Of a stretch of DNA of 26,259 nucleotides, positions 7,790 through 15,335 are shown in pieces; the first letter of the stretch is position 1, and each line of letters opens with the position of its first letter. Both the position numbers and the translations under genes were made by a program. Below the pieces are notes generated by a model, which had not been told where the DNA came from, did not search any database, and saw nothing but the letters and a program-made list of their open reading frames with translations. Source of the stretch: an uncultured Collinsella sp. (GTDB taxonomy: Bacteria; Actinomycetota; Coriobacteriia; Coriobacteriales; Coriobacteriaceae). Location: contig UQWV01000029.1 of the NCBI GenBank assembly GCA_900544845.1, positions 1 through 26,259 on the forward strand, read 5' to 3'.

Positions 7790-9943
7790 TTACTGAACTT
7801 TGCTGGCAAACTCGAGGTATTGCATGCGCTGCAGCTTGTCGATCGTCGAGGCGTATGGGCTGTCTTCAGATTCCAAGTCGTAGCGCAGCCCGTCGGCACC
7901 AAGGTAGCCGGCGACATTGATGGTGGGCACATCTGACCTTGTTGCAAGCAGGGCCTTTTGATAGTCGGTGAGCGGGGCGCCGATCTTATTAAGGGTAATG
8001 GCTGCAATCTCGTTTGCCCCGACGGTGTCGTAGACGTTGAGCTCGGTATTGCCGGCGATTTCATAGTTAGCCCAGACGAAATAGGTCGACTGATAGACAC
8101 GGAAAGCGTGGCTTGCCGTATCTTCCTGAGGGTACAGCTCGTCGTTGAGAGTCGTTGCGGCGCTCGGCTGATGGTCGCCAAAAAAGACAAGGACAACCGG
8201 TCTGCCGATATTGCGGAGCTCGTTGATAAAGTACTCGAGGTCCCGGTCGGATGCGTTGATGCAGGTGAGATAGGTGTTGAGCGCGCTATTGGCGCCCTCG
8301 CTGGCTCCCTCGACCCAATAGTTTGTCAGCTCTTCGGCGGGAACGGTGCCATAGTCGTAGCCGCCGTGATTTTGCATCGTGACGTCAAAGATGAACTGCG
8401 GTGCTTCGTCGGTTCTAAGCAGGTCGAGTATCTTGTCGTAGGTGGCGTAGTCGCATACGCCGGCATGGTAACAGGGCGCACCTTCGAAATCGCCGATTGA
8501 AAGAAAGTCTCCAAAGCCCAGCTGCTGATAGATTTTATCTCGATGGTAGTTGACGGGGTTTTGCGGGTGCATAGCGGTAGCGGTATACCCAAGCTCCTTA
8601 AGGTCCTTTGCCAGGCTGTTGACGCCATTCATCTGATACAGCTGATAGGGGATTTTGCCTAATCCGACAAAGGCCGTTGTCGCTCCGGTCAAAAATTCGA
8701 ATTCGGAGTTCGCCGTTCCGCCGCCGGCGACCGAAGCGAGCATGGTGCCGCGAACAAGTGTGTCGGGAAGTGAGTTGTAGAATGCGGGGCCGGTGTACCC
8801 GGCCGCCTGGAGCTGCTCAAAGCACGAAAGGTCGCTAAAACTCTCGTTCATGACGGCAACAATCGTCGGCTTGATTTCATTGAACTGGGCAACGGCCGCC
8901 GCGCGCTGCTCGCTCGAGCCATACGTGCTGTCGTAGGCGGCGGCGAGCTCCTGCTCGATGCTCTGCGCCTCATCGGGCGTATAGTCTTCGGGCTTCTCAA
9001 TGGGCAACTCGTTGACCATTTCGGTGAACGAAGTGATAAAACCCTGAGACGCATACGTGGTGATGGGCTGCCAACGGTCAAATCCAAAATCCAGCGCCTG
9101 CTCCAAGTCGATGCTGGAAAAGCCCGAGATCCCCACAACGGCCACTAGCAGAAAAGCGCAGAGGTTAGCGGCGATTGCGGGGAAGACATGGGTGGGCGTA
9201 CGGAGCTTTCGCGGTCGGATAAGCGAAAGAAGCCCCAGGGAAATCTCCAGCAGGGCGAGAGAGGTTACGATTCCGGCGGTAAAGGTAAACTCGTATCCCT
9301 CGCTCACTTCCATTGCGGTGCCAAGGGCCAAGATATCGCTTGGCAGGATGGCCTCGCCTTTAAACGTTATGACGAAGTGCTCGGCAATGCCAAGGATGCA
9401 ACAGATGGCGGGCACGAGGGCCATGACGCCTCCATGACGCTGTCCCAGCAAATAAAGGGAGAGCAGAACCGTCGCGAGCAGCCCGACGGAAAACCCGAAT
9501 GAGTTGGCGGGAATGCGATAGAACGTTTCGTTGCAGGCAATTTCGAGTGAAACGAACGAGAGCGCTGAAACAGCGGCGATGATAAGGATGTCACGGCAAA
9601 TACAGGCAACCGTTCCCGTCGCAAGATCGGTTTGGTCGATAAGTCCCGAAACCAAGGGCTCGACAAGAAGTATGACGGCGGCAGCACCGAGCGCCGAATA
9701 AGAAAGGACCCATAGGGAACTGTCCTCATTTACGAGCAATTGATTCGTAATCCATGCAGCCACCACGCCGAGCGGAATGAGGAGCGTCGCGCACCAAAAG
9801 GCGCGGGCAATGGGCGGCTTTTCATTTCGCTTGATTGAAAAATATACGCGCACGACGACGGCGGCCACGATAAGGACGGCAATGAATATGGGCGGATTGG
9901 CCATGTCGCTCGAAGTGATTTCAAGGGGGATATCTTCGGTCAT
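7790..9943 (-). CDS. LtaS-like membrane phosphoglycerol transferase (sulfatase superfamily)
   Basis: A 717-residue polytopic membrane protein with an extracellular sulfatase-fold domain. About eight hydrophobic segments occupy residues 18-275, more than the five of S. aureus LtaS. The catalytic domain follows: Glu367 in NESFSD, Thr410 in AGGGTANSE as the likely nucleophile, His526 in MQNHGGYD, and the metal pair Asp590-His591 in FFGDHQPS. These match the metal and nucleophile positions known for LtaS and OpgB-type enzymes. It probably transfers glycerol phosphate from phosphatidylglycerol to a cell-surface glycan or glycolipid; which polymer is unknown. ATG 9943 has AGAGGAAC upstream. It is divergent from uvrA and separate from the mrp series by 145 bases. 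Confidence 0.88.
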   Translation of the reverse strand: MTEDIPLEITSSDMANPPIFIAVLIVAAVVVRVYFSIKRNEKPPIARAFWCATLLIPLGVVAAWITNQLLVNEDSSLWVLSYSALGAAAVILLVEPLVSGLIDQTDLATGTVACICRDILIIAAVSALSFVSLEIACNETFYRIPANSFGFSVGLLATVLLSLYLLGQRHGGVMALVPAICCILGIAEHFVITFKGEAILPSDILALGTAMEVSEGYEFTFTAGIVTSLALLEISLGLLSLIRPRKLRTPTHVFPAIAANLCAFLLVAVVGISGFSSIDLEQALDFGFDRWQPITTYASQGFITSFTEMVNELPIEKPEDYTPDEAQSIEQELAAAYDSTYGSSEQRAAAVAQFNEIKPTIVAVMNESFSDLSCFEQLQAAGYTGPAFYNSLPDTLVRGTMLASVAGGGTANSEFEFLTGATTAFVGLGKIPYQLYQMNGVNSLAKDLKELGYTATAMHPQNPVNYHRDKIYQQLGFGDFLSIGDFEGAPCYHAGVCDYATYDKILDLLRTDEAPQFIFDVTMQNHGGYDYGTVPAEELTNYWVEGASEGANSALNTYLTCINASDRDLEYFINELRNIGRPVVLVFFGDHQPSAATTLNDELYPQEDTASHAFRVYQSTYFVWANYEIAGNTELNVYDTVGANEIAAITLNKIGAPLTDYQKALLATRSDVPTINVAGYLGADGLRYDLESEDSPYASTIDKLQRMQYLEFASKVQ

Positions 9944-10136
9944 GGACGTTCCTCTGGTTCAGCGAATTAAGTTCAGTATTAGATTACTGTAACCTTTCCA
10001 CGGCATTTCGAGAAACAAAGCGCCCGATACGCAAAGCTAAAGGTCTGCGAATCTTGTATTACGAACATCTGTGCGCGTCGAGTGCGCTAAACTCATCGGC
10101 AGTATGATTCGATGCAATAGGAGGCAAGGAGCTTCC
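9944..10136. promoter_or_regulatory. Divergent intergenic region, LtaS-like gene / uvrA
   Basis: This 193-base gap must carry promoters for both flanking genes. On the plus strand TATGAT (10103-10108) and TAAACT (10088-10093) are possible -10 boxes for uvrA, neither with a convincing -35. On the minus strand an A+T-rich stretch around 9970-9995 could hold the promoter of the LtaS-like gene. The LexA-like site at 10062-10075 is listed separately. Confidence 0.5.
10062..10075 (+). promoter_or_regulatory. LexA (SOS) box-like site upstream of uvrA
   Basis: CGAACATCTGTGCG matches the Gram-positive/actinobacterial SOS consensus CGAAC-N4-GTTCG except for one base in the right half-site (GTGCG) and one in the centre. 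The half-site spacing of four is correct. It lies 62 bases before the uvrA start, next to the candidate -10 boxes, where a repressor would act. Confidence 0.4.
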
Positions 10137-13016
10137 ATGTCTGATTCTTCTATCGTTATTCGCGGCGCTCGTGAGCACAACCTCCGTGATATCGATGTTT
10201 CCATTCCGCGTGACCAACTCGTGGTCATTACCGGTCTTTCTGGCTCGGGCAAGAGTTCGCTGGCATTTGACACTATCTATGCCGAGGGCCAGCGTCGATA
10301 CGTCGAGAGTCTTTCGAGCTATGCGCGCCAGTTCTTGGGTCAGATGGACAAACCCGACCTGGATTCAATCGACGGCCTTTCGCCGGCGGTGTCGATCGAC
10401 CAAAAGACGACGTCTAAAAACCCTCGCTCGACGGTTGGCACCGTAACCGAGATTTATGACTATCTGCGCCTGCTGTTCGCCCGTGTGGGCACCCCGCACT
10501 GTCCCGAATGCGGCCGCGTCATTGAGCGTCAGACGACCGACCAGGTTGCCGACAAGGTCTTGGCGGCGGGGGAGGGCCGTCGCGCGTTTGTGCTGGCACC
10601 GGTGGTGCGCGGGCGAAAAGGCGAGTACACCAAACTGTTTGAGGACCTTCGCGCCGAGGGCTTTAGCCGCGTGCGTGTCGACGGTGAAGTGCGCTCGCTC
10701 GACGATCCGATCGATCTGGACAAGAAGTTCAAGCACGATATCGAGGTCGTGGTCGATCGCATCGTGATCCGTGAGAACTCTCTGGGCCGTATCGCCGAGT
10801 CTGTTGAGCAGGCGACCGCGCTGGCTCACGGCAATGTAAACGTGTACATGCTGCCCGATCGTGATGCTCCCGAGGGGACCGAGGGCGAGCTGCTGGAGTA
10901 TTCGTTGGCCTTGGCGTGCCCGGAGCATGGTCACTCCATTGACGATCTTCAGCCGCGTGTTTTTTCGTTCAACGCTCCCTATGGCGCATGTCCTGAGTGC
11001 GACGGCCTGGGCTTTAAGAAAACCGTTGATGCCGAGGCGCTGATCGAGGACCCCTCGAAGTCCATTGCCGACGGAGTCTTTGGTAGCCTGTTTGGCAATT
11101 CGAACTACTATCCGCAGATTTTTGCTGCGGTCTGCAAACACTTTAAGGTGAGCACCGATACGCCGTGGGAGGACTTGCCCCCTCGCGTGCGTCGTGCATT
11201 CTTGGATGGCCTGGGCGATACGAAGATCTCGGTCGACTACCAAAAGCTCGACGGACGTCGCAGCCAGTGGGATACCAAGTTTTCGGGCGTTCGCAACATC
11301 CTGTACGAACGCTATACCGAGACGACGAACGAGAACACCAAGGCGCGCTTGGAGAAGTACATTCGCGAGGAACCGTGCTCGAGCTGCCACGGCGCTCGTT
11401 TGCGCCCTGAGATGCTCGCCGTCACCGTGGGTGGCAAGTCCATTTACGAGGTTTGTTGCCTGTCGTGCCGTGAGTCGCTCGAGTTTTTTGAGGGCCTGGA
11501 GCTCACCGAGCGCCAGCAGTTTATCGGCGGGCGCATCGTCAAGGAAATCCTGGAGCGCTTGCGTTTTCTGGTCGATGTTGGACTCGACTATCTGACGCTC
11601 GATCGTGCCTCGGCGACGCTTTCTGGTGGCGAGGCACAGCGTATTCGCCTGGCAACGCAGATCGGCGCGGGTCTCATGGGCGTGCTCTATATTCTGGACG
11701 AGCCCTCGATCGGTCTTCATCAGCGTGACAACGAGCGCCTGATCAAGACGCTCGAGCGCCTGCGCGATATCGGCAATACCGTTATCGTCGTCGAACACGA
11801 CGAGGATACAATCCGTGCCGCCGATTACGTGATCGACATGGGGCCCGGCGCCGGCGTCAACGGCGGACACGTAGTCGCGGCGGGAACGCCTGCCGATATC
11901 ATGGCGTGTCCTGAGTCGATGACGGGCGCTTATCTGACCGGCAAACGAATGATCCGGGTGCCTGATGAACGGCGCAAGCCCGGTCGCGGCTGCCTTAAAA
12001 TTACGGGCGCTCGAGCCAACAACCTCAAAAACGTTACTGCCAAGATCGAGTTTGGTACGCTTACGGTTGTTACCGGCGTGTCGGGATCGGGCAAGAGCTC
12101 CCTGGTTACCGACACCATTGCGCCTGCCCTTACGAACGCCATTCACCGTTCGACGCGCCCTGTGGGTCCGTATAAGAAAATCGAGGGCATCGAGTGTATC
12201 GATAAGGTTATCGATATCGACCAGTCGCCGATTGGCCGCACGCCGCGTTCCAACCCTGCTACCTATATCGGCCTGTGGGATGATCTTCGCGCGCTGTTTG
12301 CGAGTACGCCGGAGTCGAAGGCGCGCGGCTACTCGCCGGGTCGTTTCTCCTTTAATGTGAGTGGCGGGCGCTGTGAGGCGTGCAAGGGCGACGGACAGAT
12401 CAAGATCGAGATGCACTTCCTTCCCGATATCTACGTTCCTTGCGAAGTTTGCGGCGGTAAACGCTACAACCGCGAGACACTCGAGGTCACCTACCGTGGC
12501 AAGACCATCTCGGACGTACTTGACATGAGCGTGGCCGAGGCACTGGCTTTCTTTGGGAATATCCCGCAGATCAAGCGAAAGCTCCAGACGCTGTACGATG
12601 TAGGCTTGGGCTACGTGAGCCTGGGCCAGCCCGCCACGACGCTTTCGGGCGGCGAGGCACAGCGTGTGAAACTCGCCAAGGAGCTTCATCGACGCCAGAC
12701 GGGCAAGACGTTCTATATTTTGGACGAGCCGACGACCGGTCTTCATTTTGAGGACGTCCGCCAGCTGCTCGATGTGCTGCAGCGCTTGGTCGATGCGGGC
12801 AACACGGTGCTGGTGATTGAGCACAACCTTGATGTCATCAAGGTTGCCGACCGCCTGATCGATATGGGTCCCGAGGGCGGTAACGGCGGCGGAACCGTCG
12901 TGGTTTCGGGCACACCGGAGCAGGTTGCGGACTGTCCGCAGAGTTATACGGGCAAGTTTTTGGCGCCGTTGCTCAGGCGTGACCGGGAGCGTCAGGCTCA
13001 ACTTGATGCTCAATAA
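10137..13016 (+). CDS. uvrA: Excinuclease ABC subunit A
   Basis: UvrA is the damage-sensing ABC ATPase that loads UvrB onto lesions in nucleotide excision repair. The 959-residue protein has two ABC halves. The first Walker A is GLSGSGKS (33-40) and the second TGVSGSGKSS (about residues 645-654). The two signature motifs are LSGGEAQRIRLA and LSGGEAQRVKLA, each followed by an ILDEP Walker B. Zinc-binding Cys pairs occur as CPECG, CPECDGLG, CSSCHG and CEACKGDG...CEVCGGKR. ATG 10137 is chosen because AGGAGG (10119-10124) and AAGGAG (10126-10131) precede it; a possible GTG 66 bases upstream has no site and would add 22 residues not usual in UvrA. Length is normal for class I UvrA. Confidence 0.97.
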   Translation: MSDSSIVIRGAREHNLRDIDVSIPRDQLVVITGLSGSGKSSLAFDTIYAEGQRRYVESLSSYARQFLGQMDKPDLDSIDGLSPAVSIDQKTTSKNPRSTVGTVTEIYDYLRLLFARVGTPHCPECGRVIERQTTDQVADKVLAAGEGRRAFVLAPVVRGRKGEYTKLFEDLRAEGFSRVRVDGEVRSLDDPIDLDKKFKHDIEVVVDRIVIRENSLGRIAESVEQATALAHGNVNVYMLPDRDAPEGTEGELLEYSLALACPEHGHSIDDLQPRVFSFNAPYGACPECDGLGFKKTVDAEALIEDPSKSIADGVFGSLFGNSNYYPQIFAAVCKHFKVSTDTPWEDLPPRVRRAFLDGLGDTKISVDYQKLDGRRSQWDTKFSGVRNILYERYTETTNENTKARLEKYIREEPCSSCHGARLRPEMLAVTVGGKSIYEVCCLSCRESLEFFEGLELTERQQFIGGRIVKEILERLRFLVDVGLDYLTLDRASATLSGGEAQRIRLATQIGAGLMGVLYILDEPSIGLHQRDNERLIKTLERLRDIGNTVIVVEHDEDTIRAADYVIDMGPGAGVNGGHVVAAGTPADIMACPESMTGAYLTGKRMIRVPDERRKPGRGCLKITGARANNLKNVTAKIEFGTLTVVTGVSGSGKSSLVTDTIAPALTNAIHRSTRPVGPYKKIEGIECIDKVIDIDQSPIGRTPRSNPATYIGLWDDLRALFASTPESKARGYSPGRFSFNVSGGRCEACKGDGQIKIEMHFLPDIYVPCEVCGGKRYNRETLEVTYRGKTISDVLDMSVAEALAFFGNIPQIKRKLQTLYDVGLGYVSLGQPATTLSGGEAQRVKLAKELHRRQTGKTFYILDEPTTGLHFEDVRQLLDVLQRLVDAGNTVLVIEHNLDVIKVADRLIDMGPEGGNGGGTVVVSGTPEQVADCPQSYTGKFLAPLLRRDRERQAQLDAQ

Positions 13017-13036
13017 ATAGGCGATTCAGTTTATGG

Positions 13037-13067
13037 GCGCCATCGACTCCTTGTGATTCGATGGCGC
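13037..13067 (+). terminator. Hairpin terminator after uvrA
   Basis: A perfect 10-bp stem (GCGCCATCGA / TCGATGGCGC) with an 11-base loop begins 20 bases after the uvrA stop. The following TTGCTGTG is only weakly T-rich, so termination may be incomplete. Confidence 0.6.
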
Positions 13068-13080
13068 TTGCTGTGCCGAA

Positions 13081-13111
13081 GTGACGTATGCAGCCGAATT
13101 GGACATATACT
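13081..13111 (+). promoter_or_regulatory. Candidate promoter for ybaK-murJ-uvrC
   Basis: GTGACG (13081-13086) and TATACT (13106-13111) are 19 bases apart, between the uvrA terminator and the ybaK start. The -10 box is good and the -35 is weak. Confidence 0.35.
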
Positions 13112-13148
13112 TAATCTTTGCGTCCGAATGCGAGGGAAAGGATATGTC

Positions 13149-13649
13149 ATGGCAAAGGCTGTAAAGACGCCAAAAACCAATGCGATGCGCGAGCTGGAAA
13201 GCGCCGGCATTTCCTATGTTCTACATACGTACGAAGACGATGGTGATGAGTCGGTGGGCCTGGGGGTCGCGATTTCGGAGCAGCTTGGCGAGGAGCCCGG
13301 TCAAGGATTTAAGACCTTGGTCTGCGTGACGCCGTCCAACGACCATGTCGTGTGCTGCATCCCTGTTGCCGATGAGCTCGATCTAAAGTCCGCCGCGCGT
13401 GCCGCGGGGGAGAAGTCCTTGGTTATGATGCATGTGAAGGATTTGCTTGCGGCGACTGGCTACGTTCGCGGCGGCTGCAGCCCGGTCGGTATGAAAAAAC
13501 GCTACCGGACGCTCATTGATGAGACGTGTGTCCTTTGGGATACCATTTTTATTTCGGGAGGCAAGCGTGGTTATCAGCTCGAGCTTGCACCCGATGATTT
13601 AATTGCATTTTGCGGGGCGACGGTTGCCGCGATTACGAGAGAGGACTGA
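13149..13649 (+). CDS. ybaK: YbaK/EbsC-family aminoacyl-tRNA deacylase (Cys-tRNA(Pro) deacylase-like)
   Basis: A 166-residue single-domain protein of the YbaK superfamily, which hydrolyses mischarged Cys-tRNA(Pro) in trans in the cytosol. Family features are the central GGCSPVGMKKRY segment, where the Lys-bearing turn forms the active site, and the late ISGGKRGYQLEL stretch. ATG 13149 is chosen because GGAAAGGA lies a few bases upstream and the product then starts at the usual family position; a longer frame from 13053 overlaps the uvrA terminator. It is three bases from murJ, so ybaK, murJ and uvrC probably form one transcript. The substrate is inferred from the family and has not been shown here. 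Confidence 0.88.
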   Translation: MAKAVKTPKTNAMRELESAGISYVLHTYEDDGDESVGLGVAISEQLGEEPGQGFKTLVCVTPSNDHVVCCIPVADELDLKSAARAAGEKSLVMMHVKDLLAATGYVRGGCSPVGMKKRYRTLIDETCVLWDTIFISGGKRGYQLELAPDDLIAFCGATVAAITRED

Positions 13650-13652
13650 GCG

Positions 13653-15335
13653 ATGCCGCAGGAAGAATTGAAGCGCGGAGCTCATTTTGCAAAAGAATCT
13701 GCGCCTCAGACACCCTCATCCGAAGCTTCTTCGTCGCGAGATGACACTGACGACATGGGCTCGTCGGACTACTCCACGGTTGGTCGTTCCGCCGGGCTTA
13801 TGACCATCCTGACTATCGTGTCTCGCGTCACCGGTTTTATCCGCACGTGGGCTATGGCGGCCGCTATCGGCATGTCGCTACTCTCGTCCTCCTATCAGGT
13901 CGCCAACAACCTGCCCAATATGCTCTACGAACTCGTGATGGGTGGCATGCTCGTGACGGCGTTTTTGCCCGTGTACATGGGCGTGAGGCGTGAGCAGGGT
14001 CGCGAGGCCTCGAACGAGTACGTGGGCAACCTGCTCGGCATTCTGCTTTTGGTGCTGGGTGGCATTTCGTTGCTGGGGACCGTGTTCGCCCCGGGCTTTA
14101 TCTGGACGCAATCGTTCCTTTCGGGTGACGGCGGCGGCATGGATACCGCTGCGTTCATGTTCCGTTTCTTTGCCATCCAGATTCTGTTTTATGGTTTGGG
14201 CTCGGTGTTCTCGGGCGTTCTCAACGCACACCGCGACTACTTCTGGTCGACGTTTGCTCCGGTCCTCAACAATGTGATCGTCATTGCGAGCTTTATGGGT
14301 TTTGCGCCCGTGTCCGCACAGTTTGGCGAACGTGCCGGCATCATCTTGATTGCGGCCGGTACGACCCTCGGTGTCTTTGTTCAGATGGCATGTCAGATCC
14401 CCGCGCTTGGCAAGCACGGCGTGCATCCCCATATCCATATCGACTTTAAGGACCCCGCACTGCGCCAGACGATTGCGCTCGGTATCCCGACGCTGCTCGC
14501 CACGGTGTGCATGTTTGTCTCGACTTCTATCACCAACGCTGCCGCGCTGGTGGTCCAGCCCGAGACTGGTCCTTCCGTCATCGCCTATGCGCGCCTGTGG
14601 TACACGCTGCCCTACGCGCTGATTGCCGCCTCGCTTTCGACGGCGCTCTATACCGAGCTCTCTCACGACGCACAGGAGAAGGATTACGACAGCGTTCGCA
14701 CGGGCATTTCGCGTGGCGTCGCCCAGATGCTGTTCTTCCTGATTCCGTTCGCGCTGTACCTGATTGTCTTCGCACGTCCGCTCAACATGATTTACTGTGC
14801 CGGCAAGTTTGATGAGTCCGGCGTGACGCTGGTGTCCGAGTACCTTGTCTACCTGGCGCTCTCGCTGCCGCTCTACGGCGTGGTTGTGTTGATGCAGAAG
14901 AGCTTCTCTGCCTTGCTCGACATGAAGCCCTATAGCCGCTATTGCCTGTATTCCGCCATCGGCCAGGCCGGCTCGGTTTTGCTGTTTGGCGTTGTGCTGG
15001 GCTTCGGTATGCCGGCAATCGCGCTTTCGTATGTCGTCGACTACGTGATCTTGGTCGGCTGTTCGCTATGGTGGCTGCGTCGTCGTCTGCGTGGCCTTCA
15101 GGTCAAATCTATCCTGCATGGCGGTTTCTTTGGCCTTTTGCTCGGTGGCCTGGGTGCTGCCGCAGGCGCCGGCGTCATGTGGGCGCTTGAGCACTTTGTC
15201 GGGGCACTTGGCGGCTCGATTCTGATTACTCTTGGCTACGTTTGCGTTGCGGGTGTCGTCTCGCTTGCTGTTACCTTTGGCCTTGCCGTCGTCCTTAAGA
15301 TGCCCGAGGTCTCGGCGCTGCTTCGTCGCAAGTAG
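13653..15335 (+). CDS. murJ: Lipid II flippase MurJ (MviN family)
   Basis: MurJ moves lipid II across the cytoplasmic membrane for peptidoglycan synthesis. The 560-residue protein belongs to the MOP exporter superfamily, with about 14 hydrophobic segments from residue 45 to the end. The first helices contain the family pattern ILTIVSRVTGFIRTW, then NNLPNMLYELVMGGML, then FLPVYMGVRREQGREA. A Ser/Glu-rich, probably disordered cytoplasmic leader of ~45 residues precedes the first helix. The start ATG is three bases after the ybaK stop with GAGAGGA upstream. uvrC begins immediately after its stop codon, so the gene order is ybaK-murJ-uvrC with almost no gaps. Confidence 0.92.
   Translation: MPQEELKRGAHFAKESAPQTPSSEASSSRDDTDDMGSSDYSTVGRSAGLMTILTIVSRVTGFIRTWAMAAAIGMSLLSSSYQVANNLPNMLYELVMGGMLVTAFLPVYMGVRREQGREASNEYVGNLLGILLLVLGGISLLGTVFAPGFIWTQSFLSGDGGGMDTAAFMFRFFAIQILFYGLGSVFSGVLNAHRDYFWSTFAPVLNNVIVIASFMGFAPVSAQFGERAGIILIAAGTTLGVFVQMACQIPALGKHGVHPHIHIDFKDPALRQTIALGIPTLLATVCMFVSTSITNAAALVVQPETGPSVIAYARLWYTLPYALIAASLSTALYTELSHDAQEKDYDSVRTGISRGVAQMLFFLIPFALYLIVFARPLNMIYCAGKFDESGVTLVSEYLVYLALSLPLYGVVVLMQKSFSALLDMKPYSRYCLYSAIGQAGSVLLFGVVLGFGMPAIALSYVVDYVILVGCSLWWLRRRLRGLQVKSILHGGFFGLLLGGLGAAAGAGVMWALEHFVGALGGSILITLGYVCVAGVVSLAVTFGLAVVLKMPEVSALLRRK

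Noticed and set aside
10365..13013. Open frame of 882 codons antisense to uvrA
   Set aside because: It mirrors uvrA codon bias in a G+C-rich gene, has no ribosome site and shows no recognisable domain; uvrA itself is unmistakable.
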